The notes under the pieces: generated by a model
The model's input: only the letters and a program-made list of their open reading frames with translations
Database searches by the model: none
What the model was told of the DNA's origin: nothing
Program-made: the position numbers and the translations under genes
In this document: piece by piece, positions 52,301-63,404 of the stretch
Layout of the letters: each line of letters opens with the position of its first letter
How positions within the stretch are numbered: the stretch's first letter is position 1
NCBI RefSeq assembly: GCF_029633865.1
Contig: NC_079213.1
Location: 98,249,845 to 98,313,844 of the forward strand
DNA: 64,000 nucleotides
Reading direction: 5' to 3'
From: Lampris incognitus
Taxonomy: Eukaryota; Chordata; Actinopteri; Lampriformes; Lampridae

Positions 52301-54785
52301 CTGCACTAGCGCCTCCTCTGGTTGGTTGGGATACCTGTTTGGAGGGGAGGGGAGGGGGAACTGGGGGCAATAGCATGATCCTCCCACGCAACACGTCCCC
52401 CTGGCAAAACTCCTCACTGTCAGGTGAAAAGAAGCGGCTGACAACTCCACGTGTATCGGAGGAGGCATGTGGTAGTCTGCAGCCCTCCCCGGATCGGCAG
52501 AGGGGGTGGAGCAGCGAATGGGACAGCTTGGAAGAGTATGGTAATTGGCCGGATACAATTGGGGAGAAAATGGGGGGGGGGGTCAAAACACTGATGCAGG
52601 GAGCCAGGTATTTGTTAACCATCACCTTCATTTCAATCAAACAGCTGAGACATACTACTTCATATCTCAATGCTCCACATTTAGGTTACCAATCCCTTGT
52701 TGCCTTTAAACCGTTTGTTCTTTTCACAATTAGGACCCAGCTACTGACCCAGCTCCCTCTCGCTGAGTGGTAGGTTCTGTTCAACCCAGTCCTCAGACCG
52801 GCTGAGGGCCAGGCCCATCCCACTGCTGACCATCTGCCCCATGCGGGTTCCCAGGACTGAACTGATGCCTCCGCTGACTGCAGCCCGGGTCAGATCGACA
52901 CCACCCTTCACAGCTCCCATCACAGCTCCAGTCATGGCATCTTTGGCTCCTGCCACTGACTGATACACCATGCCCACTGTGTCTGACACCAACTAAAGAA
53001 AGACAGAAAGCTGATGTGCCATGCTCGAAAAATAAATAGGCAGTATCGTTTTGCTTTTTTGTACTTGAGATTAGGGCTGTGTATTGGCGAGAATCTAGCA
53101 ATACCATACATATCACGATACAGGGGTTACGATTCAATATATCCCGATATACTGCGATACGAAAGGCGATATATTGTGATTTTATAGGCCTGTGTTCTTT
53201 GAGATTATGCTACTTCCTGTCTCAGTTTATATTGTTGCATTGGTTGGAGTGGAAGAGTCAAATGGCTGAAGATAGATGACAACACTGTTATCTAGCGGTC
53301 GTGGGGTTACACACAACACAAAATATTTGTCATGAACCTTTACATGTAAACAATTAAAAACCGATATGGTGGTTTTGAGAATCGATACAGTATCACAAAA
53401 GATAATATCACGATACTCGAGCGTATCGATATTTTCTTACACCCCTACTCGAGATAAGTTTGTTGGGTTTTTTTGCATTACCAATACCATGACAACTGAG
53501 ACAACTGATTGTATGAAGCCCAAGTGAATACAGGGAACAAGTGATTTCATCCTTTCAACAAGGGTTTACTATGTAATTAGAACTTCAAAATTAAAAAAAA
53601 AAGTACAATATACAATTAATGAACAACCCAAATACACAATTCGCAATAAAACATGTAAAACAAACATAGCATTAAACACACTTTTATAAGTTTAGAGACA
53701 TCTTCCAAGACACTGTATATGATTAACTCTGTCTGACCTTGTCTGCTGGCTGATGAAGGATGGTCAGCTTCTCTTCCATCTTGTCAAGTCCCATCATAGC
53801 ATAGTCATTTATTGTGGCAACTGAAAGTAGGCACAGTGGGGGGGGGGATAAATGCTGTAAAGAATTAGAAACAGAACTACAACACCCAAATCCCTTCTAG
53901 TTTTTATTGGATCCACACAAAAATAAGTTGACATTCTAAAACTATAAGAATGAGCCAGAATTTTAATTCAGCTAAGAGGCAAAATTGTTGATGTTATTGG
54001 TGAGAATCTTCCAACAACTGTATCAGAAGATATCGGATGATAGACATCCATATCTAGACTGGGAATAGAATGACCTTTTTAGGGATACAACACTTTATTA
54101 TTAAAAAGGCCTCTTAAGATTAAAATGACTTTAATTGTGTGACTGAAAGAAATCCAATTTCTTCTTTCAGTTATGTTGTATTTCAGGGGTGTTGAAGCTA
54201 ATAAAAGGAATGCTCACATCCCATTTTCGCATCTGTGCTGTGATGTATTCTTGCGCAATTTGCCAAGTGTAGATAATGCCAATAAAGATATTGCATTTTT
54301 TCATTATTTCAAAAATCTTTGGCAGTGAGTAGGACCTACTCTGTGGCTCCAGCATATCCAAAAGAGGTTTGGACCCCGTGGTGGCAGCTGCCCCTAATGT
54401 TCGAACCCCACTCTCTGCAACATCCATCACTCCCTTCAGCAAGGGCACATTGTCCTTCGTGCTGCTGTAGGCACCGGACACCACCTCACAAGCTGAGCTG
54501 ACCAAGGGCAGGTTGCTTACTCTGGACACAACACTCTAAGAAGAGTCAAACAATATTGTTAGGGACCTGAAAACTAGGTACACTTTTCTCATGATTGATT
54601 TTCTGTTTTCTGCGAGGCATTGGTGATTGATTCCCTACACCAACTCCTGAAGGTCACACCAGTTTGTGTTATGGTAGTGTTTCATAACAGGCGTCAGCTG
54701 TGGCCATGGCGCTCACCTGCTGATCTGCATTAGCCTGTTGGGCTGCTGCCACGTCAGTCTCATTAGTCTTCTCACTGTCTGCCAT
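49364..54785 (-). CDS. plin3: Perilipin, most likely PLIN3 (7 coding exons)
   Basis: Perilipins coat lipid droplets and control lipase access; PLIN3 exchanges between cytosol and nascent droplets. Coding exons in transcript order: 54785-54717, 54535-54340, 53820-53738, 52992-52749, 51054-50714, 50414-50196, 49504-49364. All GT-AG, phases join, 430 aa (human PLIN3 434). The PAT domain spans about 24-116 ([45 protein letters not shown]). Amphipathic 11-mer-type repeats run about 117-185 ([18 protein letters not shown]). [15 protein letters not shown] starts the C-terminal helical bundle, which ends with [18 protein letters not shown] at about 399-416. [19 protein letters not shown] and FAPQITEK favour PLIN3; NLPLVSS and [12 protein letters not shown] are also PLIN2-like, so PLIN2 is the main alternative. 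An acceptor 21 bp before the ATG (exon edge 54806) implies a non-coding first exon further upstream, not located. Confidence 0.9.
49870..50015. repeat. fish CAAGTCAAGTTT-type interspersed repeat, plin3 intron
   Basis: AACCAAGTCAGGTTTATTTT, then ACACCCCCTATTCTTAGGCC and GGTGAAGAAAAACTCCACAG, in the same order as the copy at 6570-6720. It lies in the last plin3 intron. Confidence 0.55.
52143..52582 (+). mobile_element. tRNA-derived SINE (GGCGTCCGGGTAGCG family), plin3 intron 4
   Basis: GGGCGTCCGGGTAACGTAGT, B box GGTTCGAATCC, the shared body and a GGGGAGAAAATGGGGGGGGG tail. A perfect 8-bp repeat TCAAAACA flanks it at 52135-52142 and 52583-52590. It is antisense to plin3, between coding exons 4 and 5. 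Confidence 0.88.
53071..53446. mobile_element. hAT-type MITE (GATACGATA-rich), plin3 intron 3
   Basis: Begins TTAGGGCTGTGTATTGGCGA and ends CGTATCGATATTTTCTTACACCCCT, with repeated ATATCACGATA motifs inside. An 8-bp duplication ACTTGAGA (53063-53070) and ACTCGAGA (53447-53454), 7 of 8 identical, suits a hAT insertion. I recognise this as a common teleost MITE. Confidence 0.72.
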
Positions 54786-54805
54786 CGTGATCGTCGGCTT
54801 CAATC

Positions 54806-55304
54806 TCTGTGACAAGGAATAAAGAGTGGCTGTAACAAAAAAGATTTAACTCAAGATAGCACGGTTGTCATGATGAAACAGAACATTTTGTCCTCGGCAC
54901 TGAAGATCGGAATATTTTATCTTGTGTAGGAGTAGTGTCTTGTTGGAACTGCAATCACTCTGTCAGTTGGTGTTGTGGAGACGGAGATAACTCAACCATG
55001 TTCATTTCATTTGTCAAACAGCATGACGCAAGATGGATGAAACTCCTCTAGATACAGCGATGCTCCCTTGCCTATAGTTCAAGACACTCAACTATCTTCC
55101 AATTTGATTTTTCCAATCTGAAAATGAAGTATGGTGGGGCTTTGAGTTTCCTCTGTACATCCCACAGTGAAAACATGTTACAATGGAAATTTGAGTATCT
55201 GTAAAGCCTATACAGCATCAGTGTCTAGGCAAAAGTAGTATTTGTTCATGAAAATAAAAGCTAAATGAGGTGAGGTGCATATATGGAGATCCAAGAGTGG
55301 AAAG
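54806..55304. other. upstream intron of plin3, nothing recognised
   Basis: Sequence between the exon edge preceding the plin3 ATG and the SINE at 55318. No leader exon could be identified here. Confidence 0.4.
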
Positions 55305-55317
55305 AGTCATGGTGATT

Positions 55318-55750
55318 GGCGTCCGAGTAGCGCAGTGGTCTATTCCGTTGCCTACCAACACGGGGAATCACCGGTTTGAATCCCCGTGTTACCTCCGGCT
55401 TGGTCGGGCATCCCTACAGGCACAATTGGCCATGTCTGCGGGTGGGAAGCAGGATGTGGGTATGTGTCCTGGTCGCTGCACTAGTGCCTCCTCTGGTCGG
55501 TTGGGGCACCTGTTCGGGGGGGAGGGGGAACTGGGGGGAATAGCGTGATCCTCCCACGTGCTACATCCCCCTGGTGAAACTCCTCACCGTCAGGTGAAAA
55601 GAAGCGGCTGACGACTCCACATGTATCGAAGGAGGCATGTGGTAGTCTGCAGCCCTCCCCGGATTGGCAGAGGGGGCGGAGCAGCAACCGGGACAGCTCA
55701 GAAGAGTGGGTAATTGGCCGGATACAATTGGGGAGAAAAAAAAGGGGGGG
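55318..55750 (+). mobile_element. tRNA-derived SINE (GGCGTCCGGGTAGCG family) with intact 13-bp TSD
   Basis: Flanked by identical 13-bp repeats AGTCATGGTGATT at 55305-55317 and 55751-55763, which fix the element at 433 bp. Its head is GGCGTCCGAGTAGCGCAGTG with a B-box-like GGTTTGAATCCCC, then the common body, and an A/G tail (GGGGAGAAAAAAAAGGGGGGG). The perfect duplication indicates that it is among the younger copies here. Confidence 0.93.
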
Positions 55751-56232
55751 AGTCATGGTGATTTATATGGAAGAGTTTTCATTTTAGCTGCAATTGAAAT
55801 CACAACAGAGAATTCCAATTGGCTACTAAAGAATGATAACCTGTTGTTGCCAAGGAGAATTTAATGCCAAATTACAAATTAATTTACAGATTTTATTACT
55901 GAATTACAATTGCGCATTAATTCAACTATGCAAAAATATAGGATATTAAAGTGTAGGAATACCTTAACAATTAATTTGACAGGATTTTTATGCATTTTGT
56001 AACGGATGTAAGCCTTGTTTCTGCTGTCAAAGATGATTCTAAAAATTTAAAGACCTTCTTGATATAATGAATTATATGCCACTTCTGGGTTAATTCAAAG
56101 TTTAATTTAACAGACTATAAACAAGAAGGTTTTGGGGCTGCTGCCTGTCCCGCATTCGCTCTTTTTCTCCCAAAGTCTGGTCACACCTCAAGGTCTGGCG
56201 GCCACACCTCATTACTCACATAGGGAAATTGA

Positions 56233-56833
56233 CAGTGGCGGCTGGCCAGTACAGGGCGCTGGGGCGCCGCCCCCTTCAAATATCAAGAGATGAAAATCTA
56301 CTTACATATATTAAATATAATTTAGTTGTATAATGCAAATTATTATGAAACAAAAGTGTTTTTCAGTCTGTGAGCGCCTGTCAGCAGCCATTAGATATTG
56401 GTTCCAAATGGTGTTTGGTTGATTTCTGTCTGAATACATATACTTCCTGGGTGAGGGGCGCTGGCCAAATGATACCTTATGGAAGCCCTGAAACTTTTGG
56501 CGAGCAGGTGACCTGAGGCTGCTGTCTAATTGGTTTCTTCAGATTTTCCAGACACTCCCACTTTTATTGGCAGCGAATAGGTATTGTTTAAATGTTTTTT
56601 GATCTAATGTGATTGGACAATTCTCGTGGCTGTCAATCATGTTCACACTCACTGTGATGCCTCGTCTCGACTGTCAATCATCCACCGTCTACGAACCCTG
56701 ATAAAATCTATAGGCTACATTGTCCTTCTTAATAACTCTGTGCCTGTGTGGACATTAAAGCAGCTGTCAGGTGTGCTGCGCCAAGGTAAATTGCGCCCCA
56801 CCCCCAAAATAATTTTAGCACCAGCCGCCACTG
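56233..56833. mobile_element. 601-bp hAT element with perfect 8-bp TSD
   Basis: Terminal inverted repeats CAGTGGCGGCTGG at the left and CCAGCCGCCACTG at the right (13/13). They are bounded by identical 8-bp duplications GAAATTGA at 56225-56232 and 56834-56841. The interior carries GGGGCGCCGCCCCC near the left and GCGCCCCACCCCC near the right, and has no transposase frame. It is a non-autonomous hAT deletion derivative. Confidence 0.9.
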
Positions 56834-56841
56834 GAAATTGA

Positions 56842-58139
56842 CCGTCTTCCTGACCTCCACAGCATGGTACCCCAGAGTAGAAACATCTCGATAGGTAAAG
56901 TACGTGTCCCACATACCTTGATCACTGCCACAACAGTCATTTCATCGTTTGTTTTTTTTTTAGAGCTCACAACACATGGGTGGCATATTTCCTTGTTCTG
57001 CCACATGGCAGACAGAAAACTGCAGCACAGGTATGCCTGTACAAAGCTCAACCCTCTCCCACATGTCCGCACCAAAGTAATGTAAGCAGTTTACATGTAT
57101 GACCCAATGTACAAGCCATAGCACGCCAAGAAGATAACTCACACTGAAGATGCAGAGGGTAGTCAGTGTAGCCAGCTGTAATCTGCTGCCAAGTCCAAGG
57201 ACAATGCCAGGGCAGAAGAGTCTACAGCGCTCTCCGAGAGTCTGTGTGTGATTGCTGTGGATGGCTTTGCTTCTATGGCGGTGTTGCTAAAGTATCATGC
57301 AGGGCTGTAAAGATGGGTCTCATATCCCCTATGATTGGCAGCTCAAGGCTGTTCTGCAGATCGAACCGCAATGCAGTAACGCAGTTGAAGCCATCTATGA
57401 GTTATACTTTTTTTTCATTTTACACATCCTCTTTGATGGCAGGGCAAGGAATTTAAACAGCTGTGCAAGATCAACGAGATTCTGGTGCTACCGCTCAGGT
57501 GAACCCTAGGTGAACCCTTGAAATAAATCATTATTTGTTGGGAGAGATTTAATGGGCAGGTTTTTATTTCTTTATTTCAATAGTTAATATCTAGAACGTT
57601 TATAACACCAGAGCAAAGTCTGAATTTCCTGATAGCAAGTTTGAGATTAAACCTAAATAAAAAAAATTTTTAGCCATTTTACAGTAGTTTTTCGCTGTAA
57701 TACAACACAAATTAAGCTACCTTAGAGATAGAGAAGATTTGCATTTAGTGACATGTTACTGCACAAAATAAGAGATCGTTTGAGTTCCTCTTGCTTAAGT
57801 GTGGTTGTCACCCAGTAAAGTGGAGCTGCATCAACATTAACCACTCTATTGCTCTGTGTACTAGACTCTGCTCCACACCCCTCAGAGCCAGATAGAGAAC
57901 TATGTAACCTTTGACTGCTGATGTCAAGTTGGTCCATCTCCAGCAGACTTATTGAGACACTTGGCTGCCAGCTAGTCAGGGCAGAGTGTCATAGCTGAGG
58001 CAATCAAGTGTCCTTTGGTAAGTGGGCTATCGAAACCTATTGCTAAACATGGTCTGATAGTTAGCTAGTGAGTATAGCTGGTGAGTAGAAAGAGAGAAGG
58101 TCAGAGATGTCCTGACAAGTTTTGTTTTTCGCTGTGAAG
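56842..58139. other. spacer, nothing recognised
   Basis: No gene or named repeat. Several open frames of 60-86 aa exist on both strands, but none has a recognisable domain or splice context. Confidence 0.5.
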
Positions 58140-58280
58140 TTTTTCCTCATCCAAATTGAGCGTCTGATGATGGGGGGGAGGTTCCATACATTGCACAAAA
58201 TGCAATGTGATTGTAAAGCCCTCTGGGACTTAATTGCGATTTAGGGCTACACAAATGAGTTTGACTTGACTTGAAAGAAA
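58140..58280 (-). repeat. fish CAAGTCAAGTTT-type interspersed repeat
   Basis: Reverse-orientation copy: TTTTTCCTCATCC, TGTGATTGTAAAGCCCTCTG and TTTGACTTGACTTG, mirroring 6570-6720. Confidence 0.55.
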
Positions 58281-59467
58281 TGAAGAACGAAAGAAAGAAA
58301 GACGTCATTACATTGTAATGTTAATGGAAACAATTGCAGAGAGCAAAAAGCATTGGATTCACAATGAAATTAGTCAGCCTTTCTGGGCCCTCTGAGATAT
58401 TAACGCGAGCAATGTCGACAAGACTTCATTTGTAATTCTGGACAAGATCCACATCTCTCTGCATTAACCACACACCTTTTATCTGCTCAACACAAAAAAA
58501 TAACCTGTGTTCTCATTCATATCTGTCTGAATGAGGCGCAATCTCACGAGTCAGCACAACGTGGAAGAAAACAGCAACTGAACAGCAGGAACTCACTGAC
58601 TGGAGCAAATGATGGGAACAGTACAAATTCAATTAAGATTTCCCTGAACTATTCGTCGGTATTCATTCAAAGGACAGTGTTCGTGGTATCTTCACTGACG
58701 CAGAACATCTCTCGTCTCATCTAAAGATGGCGCATTCCGCCTGTTTCGGCATTCCTGCCTGGGAGCTGTCATCCAAATCCAACATCCAGACTCTTGAACT
58801 CGGGACAACCCTTTTGACCGACGAACTACAACCCCGAAGAACAACTTTAATATACACTGACGGCAGAAAATAACTCTTTCTGAACCTCGCCATTTTCCGT
58901 AGGTTAGCCATCGTGGCATACAGTGTGGTCAAACGCAAGAGTCGTTGATCATAGCGAACTTTATACAACTAAAAAAAAAAGTTGTTAGGTCAGTTAAGGA
59001 AGCACAAAAGACAATAGCCCGTGGGTTCTTCGGTTTAGTAAGACGAATAGATACCGTGCAGTTCAATCATAAGTAAATACATCACAATTTTCGCATATCT
59101 GTCCAATCGGCCACTGACCTCACTGACACGCTGTTGTTATCCTACCGTCCCGTGCGACCTGTTGTAAATAACGCGTTGTGGTCTTGAATAAAGCTCAAAG
59201 GCTGACAACGCATTGTGCAACATCTCTAATCAGAAAGGCGGAGTGTTGTACTGTTGCTAAAAGTTGAACCAATCGTGTTGCTGCACACTGAAACGAAAGC
59301 GATTTGTAGAATTGGGAAATCTGACATGAGACAACTGACCAACGACTATTTGTAAAAATGTGACATGCGTACAACTTGCTGTCAGTTAGTTAATAAAGGA
59401 AAGTGCTTATTAAAAAAAAAAACTGACCAACGACGGCGGGGGGGTCACGTAATACTGAAGTGCCAGG
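58281..59467. other. candidate upstream region of plin3
   Basis: Contains scattered CpGs between about 58690 and 59200, unlike its AT-rich surroundings, and a possible minus-strand donor GTCA/GTGAGT with exon end at 58597. It could hold the missing plin3 leader exon and promoter, but I see no decisive motif. Confidence 0.25.
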
Positions 59468-59552
59468 ACCTTGGGATTATAAACTTGTGCAGCACTTTGG
59501 TTCAACTGTGGTTGTTTTAAATGTGCTATATAAATAAACTTGACTTGACTTG
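59468..59552 (+). repeat. 3' end of a retroposon
   Basis: TTAAATGTGCTATATAAATAAACTTGACTTGACTTG is the typical 3' terminus of fish LINE/SINE retroposons, ending in a short direct-repeat tail. Only the 3' end is recognisable. (Quoted in two pieces: TTAAATGTGCTATATAAATA and AACTTGACTTGACTTG.). Confidence 0.5.
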
Positions 59553-59635
59553 GGATGTCAATTCAGACACGCAATCATCCCAAGCGTTAACGTGGCTTTT
59601 GCTCTCTGGCTCCAGGTTTTTGTCCCCCCCCCCCC

Positions 59636-59662
59636 ACACACACGCGCGCGCGCGCGCGCGCA
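59636..59662. repeat. (CA)n(CG)n alternating purine-pyrimidine tract
   Basis: A poly-C run, then CACACACA and ten or so CG steps. Pure alternating CG is rare in vertebrate DNA because of CpG decay, and it is prone to Z-DNA. Confidence 0.85.
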
Positions 59663-59689
59663 GCACATTTAGTATACAGAGAACAGTAC

Positions 59690-60130
59690 ACTGAACCAAC
59701 ATAAACAACAAAGGAGCCAGGGGTACATTCCATTCCATTACCATTACATAAAGACATTAAAAGACATACATAAATTAAACGTTTTTACAGCCTTTTTTGT
59801 TTGTAGAAAAAGCAATACGTTTTACGTATTGTTCAATTTCTTTCAAGAAAACAACAAAAAATGTTTTTTTGTTTGTGAATTTGCTTTTGTGAATAAAACA
59901 TGTTGCTAATATTATCAACTGATTTGTTATGAAAGATATTTGTTGCCTTTTTTGTGGGGGGGGCGGTGTTTAGAGAAACCAAATGCTACATTCTCCCATA
60001 ATAAAACAACGTCTTTGAAAAGGTGATCAGTGACAAATCTGCAAAGGTCTTGCCAGAATTTCTTGGTGAGGGAACAGTGCCAGAATAGGTGCAGCACTGT
60101 TTCTGGACGTTCATCACAGAAAGAACAGCT
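59690..60130 (-). mobile_element. 3' fragment of an L1/Tx1-type LINE
   Basis: Minus-strand translation near 60128-59980 gives SFCDERPETVLHLFWHC followed by SLTKKFWQDLCRF and VLLWENVAFGF. This is the C-terminal Cys/His zinc-binding tail of Tx1/L1-group fish LINE reverse transcriptases. Stops appear downstream (toward 59690), and the RT core is absent. It is a 5'-truncated, decayed copy. Confidence 0.7.
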
Positions 60131-61032
60131 GGTTTTTAAAACTTTTTACATTTCTGCACTGTACATAGTAGCTCCAAGTTCAGAGGGAAACGAGTCACGT
60201 TCACGTTAACTGCAGTTGACGAAATGAACCCTGAGAGGGCAGTCTTTATCCACCGAGTCAGCTTGGCTTTTTTCCCCCCTGCAGCCTCGCCCACTCAGAG
60301 CTGGCCGTTTTTTGGTGCAGAGTGAAAACCTTGTTGCAGATGCATGCAAACTCTCTTGTCATTTAATTTGTGACCCCGTGCGTATGCATAATAAATGTTG
60401 TATCCTTTATTTATTTATATTTTTGGAAATCCTCAAAAAAGGGGTGTAGATGAATAAGCATTGTATTCATGAAATGTGCTTATTGCAATGTCTACTGCAA
60501 TCACTGTTATTCATTTAATAAAGTAAAAAACTTATAATATTCTAAGCTCGGTATCAGAGTGAAAGCTGATGCAACGTCTCCGGCGTGTGTATCATCAGCA
60601 GTGCTTGAACGCTCCAAATTTGTTTGTCAGGCCAGGTTTCATTTCCCCGAGCCCCTCCATTTCATTTGCTGAGGATTTTCCATTTGTAATGAGCTATTAC
60701 CATTTTCATTATGTGCTCCTTTATGCTTTTCCAACCACAGGGCACCAGTGAGAAGAAACAGGTTATCTGGGATAATATCAACATGAGGTTACTTAATAAA
60801 TCCTTTTCAATGTGATTTTGGTGTGGATCTGTACTCATCAAGTTTGAAATGTACTAAGCTTCACTGTCAAAACAGTTCTGGTAATAACAGCGAGATGAGA
60901 GCATGAACATGAACATGTAAACAGGGCGAGAGAAAATATTGTTGGATGGGATAAGGAGCACGGGTGTGGTCTGTACAGAATATGTGTGTGATGGCTCTTC
61001 CTACTCTTCCTACTCTCTTATGAAAGGGTAGA
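60131..61032. other. spacer, nothing recognised
   Basis: No gene, repeat family or RNA gene was recognised in this 0.9-kb stretch. Confidence 0.5.
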
Positions 61033-61303
61033 TGGTAAACGGACTGCATTTATATGGCACTTTCCTAGTCTACCCACCACTCAAAGCGTTTTACAGTGTA
61101 CATCTCACATTCACCCATTCACACACACATTCATACACTGATGGCGGGGGCTGCCATGCAAGGCACCAACCTGCTCATTGGGAGCAGTTAGGGGTTCAGT
61201 GCCTTGCTCAAGGACACTCTAAAATGCTCTGTGGAGGAGCTGGGAATCAAACCATGAACCTTCTGATTACCAGACCTCCCGCTTTACCTCCTGAGCCTTG
61301 CCG
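61033..61303 (-). mobile_element. tRNA-derived SINE (CTCAGGAGGTAGAGC family)
   Basis: Read on the minus strand: GGCTCAGGAGGTAAAGCGGG (A-box-like), GGTTCATGGTTTGATTCCC (B-box-like), then CTTGAGCAAGGCACTGAACC and GAGTGGTGGGTAGACTAGGA, ending with TGCCATATAAATGCAGTCC. This is a very common teleost repeat. It is complete but diverged. Confidence 0.75.
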
Positions 61304-61420
61304 TCCCCTCCGCTGAGCCGCCCTGCTGCAAGGCATGGCTCAGCAGGCCATGGTAACGGATGTAATGCTCCCCTGTACTCCCTTGTACACGCTTTACTTT
61401 TCCTGAAGCACATGTATAGT

Positions 61421-61421
<1 letters not shown>

Positions 61422-61481
<60 letters not shown>
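61422..61481. repeat. (CA)n microsatellite
   Basis: About 30 CA units without interruption. Confidence 0.97.
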
Positions 61482-61483
<2 letters not shown>

Positions 61484-62140
61484 CAGATACCCTCCATTTT
61501 CCAAGAATACTGGGCACACGTGCCCTGAAAGCCCTCATCTGTTCCTCCTTAACTTAACTTTAACCTCCGCTCCAGTGGATCCGCTGATTGAGGTCCAAAT
61601 TGTTCTGGATATTGAGTAATTGAAGATTAGCAGATAACAGGAAAAGCCCTCATTTACTCTCTTTCGCTGCCCCCCCCCTCTCTCTTTCGGTCCCCGTCTG
61701 TCTCGCTCGCTTGGGGACATACTTACTATTAAAGATAAGCACAATAAATTGGCACATGATCAGATTTTCAGGGACAAAGACGTTCGCTGTATTTATCGGG
61801 AGGCCTCGGATCCAGCAATGTGTCAAACATACAAAAACTGTTTTTAAAAATTCCCATTTAAGTTTTTTTTCATGCCTTTGTATAGAAATGCTGACATTTC
61901 TAGCTAACTTAGTTAAAAAAAATTGAATAAGACTAAAAAAAAAAGATAAATAAGCGTAGAACAATCACAAGCGCTGCGCCAAGTTCTGCTGAAAAAGCCA
62001 AGTATTGCAAACACACAACAGAGTCAACCGTGCAAAATACATTTCAGACTCAGCATAGCAAAATAAAGCACTGAAACCAAATAGCGATTGAAAACCACAA
62101 CAAACTTAACAAAGAGTCTCACAGGGCCTCCATGAAACAT
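61482..62140. other. spacer, nothing recognised
   Basis: Only a short TC-rich patch near 61655-61690 stands out. Confidence 0.5.
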
Positions 62141-62268
62141 TCAAGTGAGGCTGAATACCGGGCGCAAGCTACGCTTGTGTAGCCCTTCGCAAGGAAGATT
62201 AATTGTTTCAATAAGATGTCCGTCATCATCAAAGAGGCGCTCCTCCAGGATGTGGACCTCGCTAAGCA
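62141..62268 (-). CDS. candidate terminal coding exon of an unrecognised gene
   Basis: On the minus strand a 3' splice site (GTAGTGTTGCTTTCAG) precedes an open frame of 41 codons ending in TGA at 62143-62141. It begins LSEVHILEERLFDDDGHLIE and ends KRSLRPVFSLT. The composition (acidic turn, hydrophobic pattern, no repeats) is more protein-like than most frames here. The frame would begin in phase with two bases after the acceptor. I do not recognise the protein. Upstream exons would lie beyond 62300, possibly outside the window. It may equally be a chance frame. Confidence 0.3.
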
Positions 62269-62862
62269 CTGAAAGCAACACTACAATTATAATGTAATGA
62301 AAACCACTCGCTCCGTGTTTGCATGCAGAGCAGATGTCTCAGGTGCGTCGTGCCGAGATGAAAATCGCAAACGTTTCGTTTGACCCGCTGTTTTTACACT
62401 TGCCGTCGTTCCCTCCCTCCCGGCTGACGGCCCGCACTGTCTGTAAGGTCAGAAGCCACAATTGGCTGCAGTTATCATCCACTCCAACATGACCGAGGAG
62501 CGCGGCTTGATTTCATCTCATCAAGAGTATCTGCAGCACGCCGTTGATGGGAATCCTATTTCCAGCATCCTGCAACAAATTTCCGGAGGCTCGCAACACG
62601 AGGTATCGGTAACATACAACATGGCGACATAAATCATCTTGAGGATGAAACGTGATAGGAACTTTTGCCCTTGTGATACACTGGCCAATAGCTTATTAAG
62701 AAGATCTAACCCAGGCTAAACCGATGCAGGAGTAGTACTGCATCATGCAGAAGTGATATAAAGCAGAGAGAGGAGGCTTCCCACGTTGGCAAGCTTTCCA
62801 TTTGTTATCGATATTGTTGCTTATTTTTCCCTAACTGGGACAAAATAGGATACACAGGCCCA
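62269..62862. other. GC-balanced, possibly conserved non-coding stretch
   Basis: 62320-62600 is richer in CpG and of higher complexity than the neighbouring spacer and contains no recognised repeat. It lies directly upstream of the candidate exon in its transcript direction, so it could be an intron with a conserved element or an unrecognised exon. Confidence 0.25.
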
Positions 62863-62875
62863 CATCAATGTGATG

Positions 62876-63327
62876 GGGTTTTTTTTCTCCCTTTTTCTCC
62901 CCAGTTGTATCGGGCCAATTACCCCACTCTTCCGAGCCATCCCGGTCGGTGCTCCACCCCCTCTGGCCTCTGCTGATCCAGGGAGGGCCTCAGACTACCA
63001 CAAGCCTCCTCCGATACATGTGGAGTCGCCAGCTGCTTCTTTTCACCTGACAGTGAGGAGCTTCATCAGGGGGACGTAGCACGTGGGAGGGTCACGCTAC
63101 CCCCCCCCAGTTCTCCTGCCCCCCCCAAACAGGCACCCCGACCAGAGGAGGCGCTAATGCAGCAACCAGGACACATACCCACATCCGGCTTCCCACCCGC
63201 AGACACGGCCAATTGTGTCAGTAGTGATGCACCACCAAGCCGGAGGTAACACGGGGATTCGAACCAGCGATCCTCGTGTTGGTAGGCAATGGAATAGACC
63301 ACCATACCACCCGGACGCCTAACACTG
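62876..63327 (-). mobile_element. tRNA-derived SINE (GGCGTCCGGGTAGCG family), minus strand
   Basis: The only minus-strand copy of this family here. The head GGCGTCCGGGTGGTATGGTG is at 63320-63301 and the B box GGTTCGAATCCC near 63260. The tail of T/C at 62879-62903 is the complement of the usual A/G tail. Flanks CATCAATGTGATG (62863-62875) and CATCAATGTAATG (63328-63340) agree at 12 of 13. Confidence 0.88.
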
Positions 63328-63404
63328 CATCAATGTAATGTTGGCACACGCATCCTCTTTTGTTAAACTGAGTATTCCTTGACACTTACTGATAAATCTA
63401 AAAG

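Noticed and set aside
59190-59210. PPAR response element (AGCTCAAAGGCTGA) for plin3
   Set aside because: Too many mismatches to the DR1 consensus and no established start site nearby.
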